From contig NZ_CP182357.1 of NCBI RefSeq assembly GCF_048571275.1, positions 1,922,001 through 1,986,000 of the forward strand: a stretch of DNA of 64,000 nucleotides, in the 5' to 3' direction. Positions 26,082 to 34,541 of the stretch are shown here, piece after piece. The position numbers and the translations under genes are program-made. How positions within the stretch are numbered: position 1 is the first letter of the stretch; each line of letters opens with the position of its first letter. The notes beneath the pieces are model-generated. The model did not search any database and had not been told where the DNA came from. It was given only the letters and a program-made list of their open reading frames with translations. This DNA is from Marinarcus sediminis (GTDB taxonomy: Bacteria; Campylobacterota; Campylobacteria; Campylobacterales; Arcobacteraceae).

Positions 26082-26686
26082 AAATAGTTGATGCTTATTT
26101 TATGCAGTCTGCTCAAAGTATTACAGACTCTCCCAGTCCAGATGTAGCTGAAGTTGCATTTTTAGGACGAAGTAATGTGGGAAAAAGTTCTTTATTGAAT
26201 ACTTTAACCAATAGAAAAGGTTTGGCAAAATCGTCTTCAACTCCGGGGAAAACACAGTTGATTAACTATTTTAATATCAAATTTAAAACCAATGAAGAAG
26301 AGAGTGAAGTCCCTTATCTATTTGCAAGATTTGTCGATTTACCAGGATTTGGTTATGCGAAAGTCTCTAAATCACTTAAAAAAGAATGGAACAAAAACCT
26401 AACACAATATTTAGAACAAAGACCATCACTGCAAATATTCGTTCATCTAATTGATTCACGACACCCTCATTTACCTATTGATGATAATGTGGATGAGTTT
26501 TTAAATCTTATTAAAAGAGGGGATCAAATTATCATTAACGCTTTTACAAAAATTGATAAACTGAAACAAAATGATTTATCAAAATTAAAGCGAGATAATC
26601 CTACGGGAATATTTATCTCCAATTTAAAGAAAAAGGGTGTTGAACAGTTAGAAAAAGCCATTTCGGAGTATCTATTTGGAAATTAA
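26078..26686 (+). CDS. engB: Ribosome-biogenesis GTPase EngB (YihA/YsxC)
   Basis: TRAFAC GTPase needed for 50S maturation. 202 residues; G1 GRSNVGKS at 30-37, G2 around the SSSTPGKTQ loop, G3 DLPGFGYA near 87, G4 TKID near 155, G5 SNLKK. The overlap with lptA and with the following acetyltransferase places it in one transcript. Confidence 0.95.
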   Translation: MKIVDAYFMQSAQSITDSPSPDVAEVAFLGRSNVGKSSLLNTLTNRKGLAKSSSTPGKTQLINYFNIKFKTNEEESEVPYLFARFVDLPGFGYAKVSKSLKKEWNKNLTQYLEQRPSLQIFVHLIDSRHPHLPIDDNVDEFLNLIKRGDQIIINAFTKIDKLKQNDLSKLKRDNPTGIFISNLKKKGVEQLEKAISEYLFGN

Positions 26687-27137
26687 ACTTTTTAAACCGA
26701 CATTAAAAGATATTGATGCCATGCAAGCCTTGGTTAAAGGTGAAGTGGATAAAGGGATTATATTACTTCGTACTCCTGATGAGATGGCAACAACCATTCG
26801 ATCATACACATGTATCAGTGTGGATGATGAGATTGTAGGCTTTACAGCGTTGCATGTGCATTCACCTAAATTGGCAGAGGTAAGAAGTTTGGTTGTCAAT
26901 GAAAAATATCGAGGACTTAAACTGGGACAAAAATTGGTTGAAGCATGTAAAGTAGAAGCCAAAGCTTTAAATCTTGAAGAGATTTTATCGTTAACTTATC
27001 AGAAAGGTTTTTTTGAATCGCTGGGGTTTGAAATGATCAATAAAGAGGATTTACCTGAACACAAAATATGGGCCGATTGTATTCGATGCAAACATTTTCC
27101 TGTTTGTGATGAAGTAGCACTTATTTACAAACTCTAA
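26676..27137 (+). CDS. GNAT acetyltransferase, ArgA-like N-acetylglutamate synthase
   Basis: A 153-residue stand-alone GNAT protein like the short N-acetylglutamate synthases of Campylobacterota, which start arginine synthesis. Acetyl-CoA loop VVNEKYRGLKLGQKL near 73-87, strand RSLVV, and a C-terminal cysteine motif (DCIRCKHFPVCDE, residues 133-145) typical of this group. Start is TTG at 26676 inside the end of engB. A different acyl acceptor cannot be excluded. Confidence 0.8.
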   Translation: MEIKLFKPTLKDIDAMQALVKGEVDKGIILLRTPDEMATTIRSYTCISVDDEIVGFTALHVHSPKLAEVRSLVVNEKYRGLKLGQKLVEACKVEAKALNLEEILSLTYQKGFFESLGFEMINKEDLPEHKIWADCIRCKHFPVCDEVALIYKL

Positions 27138-27141
27138 TTGT

Positions 27142-27867
27142 TTATTTAAATGATTGTGCGAGGTTACCAATGATGAGTTGCCAGCCGTCAATGACAATAA
27201 AGAATATCAATTTTATGGGCAGTGAAATCATAACGGGTGGTAGCATCATCATCCCTAAACTCATTAAAATTGAAGCCACAATAATATCGATAACTAAAAA
27301 TGGTAGGAATATCAAAAATCCTATTTCAAAAGAGGTTCGTAACTCACTTACAAGAAATGCTGGCATTAACAGTGTTAAGGATACATCATCAATATTTTTG
27401 GGATTTTCAGTTTTTTTAATTCTATAAAAGAGAGCCAAATCAGACTCTCTGGTATTTTTAATCATAAACTCTTTAAAAGGTTGAATCCCTTTTTCTAAGG
27501 CAATTTCATAGCCAATTTTCTCTTCCATGTAAGGTTTAACCGCTGTTTCCCAAGACTTTTTCCCATAAGGTTCCATTACGAAAACAGTCATAATCAATGC
27601 CAGTGAGACAATAACTTGACTGGGAGGTGTTTGTTGAAGTCCCATGGCTTGTTTTAACAGTGAAAAAACAATGACAAATCGAGTAAAGCTTGTGACCATT
27701 AAAATTAAGGTTGGTGCTAAAACAAGTAGGGTTAATATAATGGCAATATTGATTGTACGTACAAATTGAGCAGGTTGTTCAACTGCTGCAACAGAGAGGT
27801 TTATCATTGGTGCATCAGCTCCAAAAGCAGTTATGGTTAAAAGAAGTAAAGCTGCAACTATTTTCAA
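27142..27867 (-). CDS. fliP: Flagellar export-gate protein FliP
   Basis: Core pore protein of the flagellar type III export gate. 241 residues: cleavable signal (MKIVAALLLLTITAFGAD), then four membrane segments. Conserved patches SFTRFVIVFSLLKQAMGLQQTPPSQV near 60-85 and the C-terminal half MLPPVMISLPIKLIFF are diagnostic. It is not beside fliQ or fliR, which is usual for this phylum. It converges with the argA-like gene, four bases apart. Confidence 0.96.
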   Translation of the reverse strand: MKIVAALLLLTITAFGADAPMINLSVAAVEQPAQFVRTINIAIILTLLVLAPTLILMVTSFTRFVIVFSLLKQAMGLQQTPPSQVIVSLALIMTVFVMEPYGKKSWETAVKPYMEEKIGYEIALEKGIQPFKEFMIKNTRESDLALFYRIKKTENPKNIDDVSLTLLMPAFLVSELRTSFEIGFLIFLPFLVIDIIVASILMSLGMMMLPPVMISLPIKLIFFIVIDGWQLIIGNLAQSFK

Positions 27868-27912
27868 TATAAATTCCTAAAGTATTATGGCGTAATGATA
27901 CCACAATTCCAA

Positions 27913-29688
27913 TTAATTTTTTTGGATATATCCCAATGCAATCATTTTGTTATAAATCTTGGCGGTTAAATCTCCAGCAGCACTTCCCCCATGACCACCA
28001 TGTTCAACAATAACAGTAATAACGTATTGGGGATTTTCATATGGGGCATAAGTGGTTAGCCAAGCGTGTGATCTTTCATAATATTCCAGTTCATGCTCTT
28101 TCATTCTTTTCTTCTCAGATTGTGGAATACCAATAACTTGTGCGGTTCCTGTTTTCCCTGCCAGAGTCACTTTACTGTTTTTTACGTGCCAGTATGCTGT
28201 ACCATTGCTGTCATTGGTGACATCGAACATCCCTTTACGAATCAATTTCAAAAACTTTGGATTAACATCAACGGCTACAGGCTCTTTATAATTTTCTTCA
28301 AAGAAGTGAGGTTGCGGCAATTTTCCCGTTGCTAAAAATGCTGTGTACCTTGCAACTTGCATAGGAGTGACCAATACATATCCTTGACCGATGGATGAAA
28401 TAACGGTTTCACCCATATACCACGCCTTATTGTATCTCTCTTTTTTCCACTCTTTACTGGGATTAATCCCAATAAACTCATTAACTTGGTCGATGCCTGT
28501 TTTTTCACCAAAGCCTAATTTTCCCATGGTATCATGCATCTCATTGATACCTATTTTGAGACTTAGTCGGTAAAAGAATACATCAACACTCTCTCTTATG
28601 GCTTTACGAAAGTCTGTCCATCCATGTCCTTCATTTTTCCAATCACGAAAGACACGTTCCCCTAATTTTAACTCTGGACTGCAATACAAAGAGGTATTAA
28701 TATCAACCCCATTTTCTAAAAATGCAAGCGCAACCCCCATTTTCCAAACAGAACCAGGAGGATAGAGTCCATTGATGAGTTTATTGGTGAAAGGGTGGTT
28801 AAAATCATTTCGTAACGTTTCCCACTCTTTATGCGTAATACCATTTACAAAAATATTGTTATCAAACTCAGGAAAACTTCCTGCACTTAATATTTCACCA
28901 GTATTGGCATTCATCACAATAACAGCACCACTTTGATCCGCAAACTCTTTTTGGATAAACTCTTGCAGTTCAATATCCAGTGTAGTTTTAATATTATTAT
29001 CTGTTGAAACTTCTTTCTCATCTAATATTTCCAGATATTTATTCAGTGCATTGACTTTGACATCTTTATATCCCAGCTGACCTTGCAGTTTTTCATTATA
29101 AAATTTTTCCAGTCCATTTTTGCCAATAATTCCACTGTATTTAGAGACTTTATTATTATTAATGTCTTCTCTTGAAGCCCGTCCAACATAGCCTAATACA
29201 TGTGAAGCCACATTTTTAAAAGGGTAATATCGTTTAATAGCAGACTCAATTTGTATGTTTTCCATTGAATTAAAAAGTGTGTACTTACTGAAAAAATCAT
29301 CATAAGGAATATAGTCAATGAGTTTCACATAGGTATGTTTATAAGCAGAATCAAGTTTGGTATATTTTTTAATGAGTTCCTCTTTTGTAAATTCAGGGAA
29401 ATGAAATGAGATGGTTTCACACAGTTTGTCTAAAATCATTTTATTTTTATGTGAACGCAAGTGAGGTTTTACACTGATTGAAAAACCCAAGTTATTAATG
29501 GCTAATGCAACACCATTTCTGTCTTGAATGATACCACGTGATGGGGCTTCATAAACTCGTTTGATGTAGTTTTGTTTTGAAAGTTCTTCATAATATGTAT
29601 TTGATTTGATACTTAAAAAATAGACTCTTCCTAAGAGCAAAACAACAATGGCAGTGATAAAAACAATAATAAAATTCAATCTTTTCAT
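27913..29688 (-). CDS. mrdA: Penicillin-binding protein 2
   Basis: Transpeptidase of the elongasome, partner of RodA. 591 residues: N-terminal membrane anchor (about 5-22), dimerisation domain (SKQNYIKRVYEAPSRGIIQDRNG), and a transpeptidase domain with PGSVWKMG near 308 (catalytic Ser), SVD near 367 and KTGTAQ near 511. The C-terminal HAWLTTYAPYENPQYVITVIVEHGGHG block is typical. The four-base overlap with the MreD-like gene upstream supports a cell-shape unit. Confidence 0.94.
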   Translation of the reverse strand: MKRLNFIIVFITAIVVLLLGRVYFLSIKSNTYYEELSKQNYIKRVYEAPSRGIIQDRNGVALAINNLGFSISVKPHLRSHKNKMILDKLCETISFHFPEFTKEELIKKYTKLDSAYKHTYVKLIDYIPYDDFFSKYTLFNSMENIQIESAIKRYYPFKNVASHVLGYVGRASREDINNNKVSKYSGIIGKNGLEKFYNEKLQGQLGYKDVKVNALNKYLEILDEKEVSTDNNIKTTLDIELQEFIQKEFADQSGAVIVMNANTGEILSAGSFPEFDNNIFVNGITHKEWETLRNDFNHPFTNKLINGLYPPGSVWKMGVALAFLENGVDINTSLYCSPELKLGERVFRDWKNEGHGWTDFRKAIRESVDVFFYRLSLKIGINEMHDTMGKLGFGEKTGIDQVNEFIGINPSKEWKKERYNKAWYMGETVISSIGQGYVLVTPMQVARYTAFLATGKLPQPHFFEENYKEPVAVDVNPKFLKLIRKGMFDVTNDSNGTAYWHVKNSKVTLAGKTGTAQVIGIPQSEKKRMKEHELEYYERSHAWLTTYAPYENPQYVITVIVEHGGHGGSAAGDLTAKIYNKMIALGYIQKN

Positions 29689-30143
29689 GGAGCAATTCCA
29701 ATGATAATAAGATCGATGATAAAATTAAAAAAGAGTGTTTTAATCAATAAAAAATTAACATCATTTGTAAGTGACCAAACAACTCCTATTCCAATGTATA
29801 AAAGCATAATTTGTAAGAATTCATTTAACGAATCAATGACCATGACTCGAGTAAGAAAAGGGATTAAATAGACATAAATAAATGAGCCCAATAAAATTAA
29901 GCTAAAAGGTTTAAAGCCATTGTTTAATTCGATAAATAAAAAAGCCAAAATAAGATAAATCATAGGGTAGTAGTTGTGTTTTTTTAAGCAGCGTGTAAAA
30001 GCAACATATACAACACCTGCAAGCATTAAACTCAGAAAATATACCGAAGAAATAGTGTTGGTAATAACTACAATGATAAAAAGAAAAAAGAGTACGTATG
30101 TGTTATCAAAAATATTTTTTTTAGCACCAATTATATCATCCAA
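29685..30143 (-). CDS. MreD-like cell-shape membrane protein
   Basis: 152 residues with about five hydrophobic segments and few charged loops. Similarity to MreD is faint, but the size, topology, and overlap with the PBP2 gene (four bases) match the mreD-mrdA arrangement. Translation starts at TTG 30143 with no clear ribosome site, so an internal start is possible. Confidence 0.6.
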   Translation of the reverse strand: MDDIIGAKKNIFDNTYVLFFLFIIVVITNTISSVYFLSLMLAGVVYVAFTRCLKKHNYYPMIYLILAFLFIELNNGFKPFSLILLGSFIYVYLIPFLTRVMVIDSLNEFLQIMLLYIGIGVVWSLTNDVNFLLIKTLFFNFIIDLIIIGIAP

Positions 30144-30193
30144 ACTTGCAAAACCCCACTATTTTTATCTATTGGATTATATTATAAATATTC

Positions 30194-30484
30194 TTAATTG
30201 TTATTGGAGTGATTTTTATTGGTTAAATTGTAAATAAAACTGAAGATTTCTGCTACAGCTTTATACATACTTGGTGGAATCTCTTTGTCTATTTCTATTT
30301 GACTCAACAGTTCAATTAAATCTTCATCTTTTTTAATAGGAAGGTTATTGTCATGAGCAATTTTAATGATATTTTTTGCAACATCTCCTTTGCCTTTTGC
30401 TATAACTTTTGGTGCGTTGTTTGACTTCTCATTGTATTTAAGTGCTGCGGCTTTTTGAATGAATTGTTTTTGTGAATTTTGCAT
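30194..30484 (-). CDS. FlhB C-terminal-domain-like protein (FlhX)
   Basis: 96 residues matching only the cytoplasmic tail of the export switch FlhB: AAALKYNEKSNNAPKVIAKG, then VAKNIIKIAHDNNLPIKKD and the EIPPSMYKAVAEIFSFIY end. The autocleavage NPTH motif is replaced by NNAPKV. In Helicobacter and Campylobacter such FlhX proteins can stand in for the FlhB C-terminal fragment. It starts one base after the fliK stop, so hook-length control and switch are cotranscribed. Confidence 0.85.
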   Translation of the reverse strand: MQNSQKQFIQKAAALKYNEKSNNAPKVIAKGKGDVAKNIIKIAHDNNLPIKKDEDLIELLSQIEIDKEIPPSMYKAVAEIFSFIYNLTNKNHSNNN

Positions 30485-30485
30485 T

Positions 30486-32636
30486 TTAAACTCGTATATC
30501 CAAACCTAAATTTAATTCACCGTACGTTGCATTAAAACTGTTTTCATGCATTTTTTCTATGGGAGTTTGAGTCTCTTCTTTTAAATCCAAAAGTTTGATG
30601 TTCATAGGTATGAGCCCCACACTGTTTAAACTCTTCTTTAACTCTTGCAGGTTTTCTTGAACTTTTTGTTTAAAGGCATCTCTTTGTGCAAAGAGAGTTA
30701 AATCAATACTGTTTTTATTATAAATGGCCAGTAAAAGATTGATATTGCCATGCTCTTTAAGTTTGAGATTAATTTCACAATAAAACTTCTCTTGTTCACC
30801 TTTGGTTGTTTTAATGGTACCTTCTTCAAGTAAATCCCACATAAATGGAACATAGACAAAATTTGAGTTTGAAGTTAAACTCATGAGTTGATTATAATCG
30901 ATTTGAACAAGCAGTTTATCTATGTGTTTGAGCATCTCTTGTATATTTTGTGTTGCAGGAGAGGCAGTGAGTTCTTGTTGTACTTGTAGCAGTATGGCTT
31001 TCATATCTTTTGAAATATCTTCTTGTATCAATACTACATTATTATGAGGTTGAGTGAAAACAGGGTTATTTAAAACTTCTTTTGTCACGATGGTTTCAAA
31101 CTTATTGATTAAGGTTAACAACTCTCTGTTTTGTTCGCTGTTTTGCAAAGCATTACTGAATGGGGCAGTTGTATGAATTTGGTTTAAAAGGGTTTGTAAA
31201 TGAGTGATTAACAGATTCATTTGTGAAAAATTTTGAGGTTGCAAAGTGGTTTCAATGAGTTGAGTCAGGGTTGCAGTATTGGTTGCTGTAAAGTTTGAAA
31301 GTCCTGTTTGAAGTTCCGTCAGTAGGGTTTTTACTTGGTTTAACACTTCGTTATTTGTTATTGGTGTTGTTCGGTTTGGTGATGTATTGGGTGTTAAGCT
31401 CTCAATGGCAGAAGAATTATTCCCAAGAACGGGGGCGTTGTTTTGTAAAGTATTTGGCACAATTTGTGCATTTTGAGTCGCTTGAGGGGCAGTGGGTGTG
31501 ACTTGTGGACTCATTGATGCAACAGGCGAACTGTTTTGTAGAGCCTGTTGAGTATTTGTTATGATTTGTGGATTGTTTGGCGTATTAGGTGGAGTGTTTG
31601 GTGTGGTTTGTACAGCTTGTTGAGGAATATTTTTAATGATGGTTTCAAGTTTTGTTGTCAAAATAGAGATTTCACTGCTTTGTGTATGATATGCAACTGC
31701 TGCTTGTATTTGAGGCAGTTGTTTTAACTGTGAAAGAATATGTTTACTCTCATTTAAAAGATTTGGATTGTTTTGTAAGTTTGGTACTGATAACAGCTTA
31801 TCAAGTAAAGTACTCATCTCCTTATTAGCAGGAGTATTGGTTTGTGCAAGATAAGTCTGCAATTGAGTAAAGAGGGTTTTAAGTTCATGTGCCAGTTCAG
31901 GTTTAATGGCTTGGGCTGTTATTTGAGCATTGGGATTTTGTGTTGTTAGCTCTTTATTAAAGAGTGTTTCAAGTTTATTTACGAGTTGTGCAATATGATT
32001 TGTTGCTGTTGCTGGCGTATTCAATTGGGCAACAATTTGTTTGAGATGGGTTAATAGGTTCTTAACATCAGCAACTGTTTGTGTTGGATTTGAACTGTTT
32101 GCATTGCTTAGGAGTTTGTCAATTAAATTGAGTGTTTCACCACCATTGAAGTTTTTTATTGTACTAAGAGATTGTATGGCATCTTTTAGCTGTGTTAAGG
32201 TGTTTAAAATAGCATTAGGAAGATTCCCCATGGTTTGACTTATCTTGGACTCTAAGAAGACGCCAGAGTTATTTAATTGGCTTTTTAAATTGGCATCATC
32301 AAGATTATTGATGTTGAGCATAAAATTTTCTAGTTTGGCCTGAAAAGGGGCAAGAGTAGGGGTGTTTTTTGTTAAAGCGACCAGTGCTTTCAACTCTTTT
32401 GGAAAACTCCCCAATTCTTTAAAAACATTGGAATTTTTAAGTAAATTCAAAACGGTATCGGTTGACTTGTTATTGGTTGTAATATCATTAAAAAGATTCT
32501 TTAATATTTCTTGCACATTGGTGGCTTTTGATCCACTTGTTAATTGTTGTATGTCGGCTTGTTTTAAAACCTCTTTGAGTGCTTTGTTATCATTGGGTAA
32601 GAGAATGTTTAAAAGATTATTTGACGTTATTTCCAT
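30486..32636 (-). CDS. fliK: FliK-like flagellar hook-length control protein
   Basis: A large protein, 716 residues from ATG 32636. The frame can extend to ATG 32708 but the extra 24 residues are hydrophobic and lie partly within a hairpin, so I prefer the MEITSNNLLNIL start. The middle is low-complexity, rich in Thr, Asn, Gln and Pro (about 360-460), as expected for a ruler region. The C-terminal domain (about 590-715) has the FliK core EINLKLKEHGNINLLLAIY and a hydrophobic end. It pairs with FlhX downstream. Confidence 0.75.
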   Translation of the reverse strand: MEITSNNLLNILLPNDNKALKEVLKQADIQQLTSGSKATNVQEILKNLFNDITTNNKSTDTVLNLLKNSNVFKELGSFPKELKALVALTKNTPTLAPFQAKLENFMLNINNLDDANLKSQLNNSGVFLESKISQTMGNLPNAILNTLTQLKDAIQSLSTIKNFNGGETLNLIDKLLSNANSSNPTQTVADVKNLLTHLKQIVAQLNTPATATNHIAQLVNKLETLFNKELTTQNPNAQITAQAIKPELAHELKTLFTQLQTYLAQTNTPANKEMSTLLDKLLSVPNLQNNPNLLNESKHILSQLKQLPQIQAAVAYHTQSSEISILTTKLETIIKNIPQQAVQTTPNTPPNTPNNPQIITNTQQALQNSSPVASMSPQVTPTAPQATQNAQIVPNTLQNNAPVLGNNSSAIESLTPNTSPNRTTPITNNEVLNQVKTLLTELQTGLSNFTATNTATLTQLIETTLQPQNFSQMNLLITHLQTLLNQIHTTAPFSNALQNSEQNRELLTLINKFETIVTKEVLNNPVFTQPHNNVVLIQEDISKDMKAILLQVQQELTASPATQNIQEMLKHIDKLLVQIDYNQLMSLTSNSNFVYVPFMWDLLEEGTIKTTKGEQEKFYCEINLKLKEHGNINLLLAIYNKNSIDLTLFAQRDAFKQKVQENLQELKKSLNSVGLIPMNIKLLDLKEETQTPIEKMHENSFNATYGELNLGLDIRV

Positions 32637-32706
32637 AACATTAAGTATATCATAAAGATGTATGAAAATGTTTTGAAAAATAGGGGGATAAATTGTTGAA
32701 GTTACC

Positions 32707-32730
32707 ATTTTAAGGAGAAATCCTTAAAAT
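32707..32730. other. Perfect hairpin between tRNA-Leu and fliK
   Basis: Ten-bp perfect inverted repeat (32707-32716 and 32721-32730) with a four-base GAAA loop on the plus strand. It stands 4 bases after the CCA end of tRNA-Leu in the direction of transcription. There is no long T tract, so it may be a weak terminator or a processing/stabilising hairpin. Confidence 0.55.
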
Positions 32731-32733
32731 CAG

Positions 32734-32820
32734 TGGTGCGAATGGTGAGAATCGAACTCACACTCCGAAACCGGAACGGGATTTTAAGTCCCGCGCGTCT
32801 ACCTATTCCGCCACACTCGC
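32734..32820 (-). tRNA. tRNA-Leu (TAA)
   Basis: Cloverleaf on the minus strand with a long variable arm, acceptor GCGAGTG/CATTCGC, T arm GTGAG-TTCGATT-CTCAC, anticodon loop CTTAAAA giving TAA. CCA is encoded. Confidence 0.95.
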
Positions 32821-32849
32821 ACAAGTGTGTATTTAAAACTCATATAAAG

Positions 32850-32926
32850 TGGAGCGGGAGACGAGACTCGAACTCGCGACAATCTGCTTGGAAGGCAGAG
32901 GCTCTAGCCAACTGAGCTACTCCCGC
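32850..32926 (-). tRNA. tRNA-Gly (TCC)
   Basis: Acceptor GCGGGAG/CTCCCGC, anticodon loop CTTCCAA giving TCC. CCA is encoded. D arm and T arm pair normally. Confidence 0.95.
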
Positions 32927-32941
32927 AACTTTATAATAAAA

Positions 32942-33017
32942 TGGTGGCGCGGGGCGGAATCGAACCGTCGACACAAGGATTTTCAGTCCTTTGCTCTACC
33001 GACTGAGCTACCGAGCC
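32942..33017 (-). tRNA. tRNA-Phe (GAA), two mispaired stem positions
   Basis: Anticodon loop CTGAAAA gives GAA; CCA is encoded. Acceptor GGCTCGG pairs with CCGCGCC except U4-C69, and the T stem GACGG pairs with CCGCC except A50-C64. All other arms are normal. See findings. Confidence 0.9.
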
Positions 33018-33022
33018 ACACG

Positions 33023-33107
33023 TGGTGGTGAGAGAAGGATTCGAACCTTCGAAGCCATAGGCGGGAGATTTACAGTCTCCTGGATTTAGCCACTCTCCAA
33101 CCTCACC
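33023..33107 (-). tRNA. tRNA-Tyr (GTA)
   Basis: Long variable arm, anticodon loop CTGTAAA giving GTA, acceptor GGTGAGG/TCTCACC with one G-U pair, CCA encoded. Confidence 0.95.
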
Positions 33108-33122
33108 GATGGAGTGATTAAA

Positions 33123-33197
33123 TGGATGGGGTAGAAGGATTCGAACCTTCGAATGACGATACCAAAAACCGTTGCCTTACCACTTGGCGATACCCCA
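33123..33197 (-). tRNA. tRNA-Gln (TTG), copy 1
   Basis: Acceptor TGGGGTA/TACCCCA, anticodon loop TTTTGGT giving TTG, CCA encoded. Identical over its full length to the copy at 35062-35136. First gene of the left tRNA block (Gln-Tyr-Phe-Gly-Leu in order of transcription). Confidence 0.95.
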
Positions 33198-33227
33198 ATA
33201 ATCTCGTTTGTTTTAAACGTGGACGGG

Positions 33228-33256
33228 ATTATAAACCATTAATTCTTAACTTATAA
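33228..33256 (-). promoter_or_regulatory. Promoter of left tRNA block
   Basis: On the minus strand, TTATAA and TATAAT are 17 bases apart, with the -10 at 33228-33233 and the -35 at 33251-33256. A GC-rich CCCG follows the -10, like the discriminator of stringently controlled stable-RNA promoters. The first tRNA begins 31 bases downstream. Confidence 0.55.
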
Positions 33257-33357
33257 TTAAATTCTATTACATATCTTTCTTTTTTCTCAAATTTATGGGC
33301 TTTTAAACCCTAGGAGATTAGTTTTATTATTTTTATGTTGCTTAATAAAAAAATTTG

Positions 33358-33363
33358 TATAAT
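33358..33363 (+). promoter_or_regulatory. -10 element of small lipoprotein gene
   Basis: TATAAT 27 bases before the ATG at 33390, in an AT-rich stretch; no good -35 at standard spacing. Confidence 0.45.
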
Positions 33364-33389
33364 GTGCAATTAAAATTCAAGGAGATAAT

Positions 33390-33566
33390 ATGAAAAAAGT
33401 ATCAATGTTTATTTTGACTCTTTTGCTTGGAACACTTTTTTTAGGTTGCAGTAAAACATGGGAAGGTGTTAAAGAGGACAGTTCAACTGCTTGGGAAAAA
33501 ACAAAAGAAGGTACTAAAAAAGCCGTGGATGTTACTAAAGAAAAAATCCATGAAGCCACAGAATAA
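33390..33566 (+). CDS. Small lipoprotein, entericidin-like
   Basis: 58 codons, behind AAGGAG six bases from the ATG. The product has a lipoprotein signal with lipobox LFLGC (lipidated C20) and a short mature part of about 39 residues rich in Lys, Glu, Thr with Trp at two places (KTWEGVKEDSSTAWEKTKEG), in a repeated heptad-like rhythm. It resembles entericidin-type small lipoproteins in size and layout, but a toxin-antitoxin role is not shown. It lies inside the tRNA island on the opposite strand. Confidence 0.75.
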   Translation: MKKVSMFILTLLLGTLFLGCSKTWEGVKEDSSTAWEKTKEGTKKAVDVTKEKIHEATE

Positions 33567-33590
33567 GAAGCTTATTTTTGCTTCTTATTC
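33561..33590. terminator. Shared bidirectional terminator hairpin
   Basis: Perfect 11-bp inverted repeat (33561-33571 and 33580-33590) around an 8-base loop containing five T. It contains the stop codon of the lipoprotein gene and the last codons of the convergent minus-strand gene. Confidence 0.6.
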
Positions 33591-33766
33591 AAAGATTCTT
33601 GTTTCAAAACTAAGATTTGCTCATAAAGCATGTTTTTAAATTTTTGGTCTATTTCAGGAACTTTTTCAATAATAGAGTGAATTTGTTTTTGATTCATATA
33701 AAGTGCATGTGGAACAATTGTTTGTTCGATTGTTTTTTTAAACTCTTCTATCTCTTCTACGGTCAT
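33572..33766 (-). CDS. Small helical hypothetical protein
   Basis: 64 residues, charged and predicted all-helical (EIEEFKKTIEQTIVPHALY), with no signal or metal motif. An AAGGATA ribosome site lies about 5 bases before the ATG, which supports that it is real. Convergent with the small lipoprotein through a shared hairpin. No family recognised. Confidence 0.55.
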   Translation of the reverse strand: MTVEEIEEFKKTIEQTIVPHALYMNQKQIHSIIEKVPEIDQKFKNMLYEQILVLKQESLNKKQK

Positions 33767-33945
33767 AAATATCCTTACTGTTTCAAAAAGTTATTATAGT
33801 TAAAAAAAAGTAAAATCAGATTAAAAAATTGTTCAATTGAACGCTTCTTATCAACTTTATTTTATTTGTGAAGTTAATCATAGAATTAGAAAGTTTCAGA
33901 TGAAGAATGGACTCTTTTTTATTGACTTATTTAAAAAAAGTTGAT

Positions 33946-34022
<77 letters not shown>

Positions 34023-34031
34023 ATATGTAAG

Positions 34032-34057
34032 AAAAAGGACAGAAGAAAATCTGTCCT
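34032..34057 (-). terminator. Terminator of the cold-shock gene
   Basis: Eight-bp stem AGGACAGA/TCTGTCCT (34036-34043 and 34050-34057) with a six-base loop, followed in the minus-strand RNA by five U. It is 9 bases after the csp stop. Confidence 0.8.
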
Positions 34058-34066
34058 AATGAAAAA

Positions 34067-34285
34067 TTAAAGAGCAGTAACGTTTTCTGCTTGTGGACCT
34101 TTTTCACCTTGTCCAAGTTCAAAAGTAACTTTTTGACCCTCTTCTAATGAAACTCTACCATAACCAGTGCTGTTAATTTGTCTGAAGTGTACGAATACAT
34201 CTTTCCCACCGTTCTCTTGTTCGATAAAACCGAAACCTTTTTCACTATTGAACCATTTTACTGTTCCATTTACTAAATTTGCCAT
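34067..34285 (-). CDS. Cold-shock protein, CspA family
   Basis: 72-residue single cold-shock domain that binds single-stranded nucleic acid. RNP1 KGFGFI at 16-21 and RNP2 VFVHF at 30-34 are intact, and the GTVKWFNSEKGFGF start is diagnostic. It has its own promoter, a long structured leader, and a terminator, and it separates two tRNA blocks. Confidence 0.96.
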   Translation of the reverse strand: MANLVNGTVKWFNSEKGFGFIEQENGGKDVFVHFRQINSTGYGRVSLEEGQKVTFELGQGEKGPQAENVTAL

Positions 34286-34428
34286 TGCAATTCCTTTGGT
34301 TGTTTGTATACTTGATTTCTAAGTTGTAGAAAATATAAAGTGGAGCATTCTCTAGGATAGATTGTACTGTTAACGAAAGGTCACAATAAAAAGCAAGCCA
34401 AAGATGAAACTCTAAATCATCTTTCAAG
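34286..34428 (-). promoter_or_regulatory. Long structured 5' leader of csp
   Basis: About 143 bases of untranslated RNA between the predicted start and ATG. The 5' end can form an 8-bp stem (34400-34407 with 34417-34424, loop of nine). Long leaders that fold differently in the cold are known for cspA genes; a temperature role here is inference. CAAAGGAATT at 34292-34301 is the ribosome site. Confidence 0.5.
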
Positions 34429-34435
34429 TTTGAGC

Positions 34436-34464
34436 AGTATAGCCTAAAAATATTTGAAATGCAA
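34436..34464 (-). promoter_or_regulatory. csp promoter
   Basis: On the minus strand TTGCAT (34459-34464) and TATACT (34436-34441) are separated by exactly 17 bases. Expected transcript start is near 34429. Confidence 0.7.
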
Positions 34465-34541
34465 GTATTTTAATAAAAATAATGATAAATCATTAAATTT
34501 TTTACAAACTGCTTGGTATTTATAGGGTAATAAAAAAATGA

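Noticed and set aside
32733..33031. Short open frames across the left tRNA block
   Set aside because: They are antisense to tRNA-Leu, Gly and Phe genes and have no ribosome site.
34245..34427. Open frame of 60 codons ahead of csp
   Set aside because: It lies in the csp leader and promoter and its frame overlaps the csp start; no ribosome site, unusual composition. It is untranslated leader.
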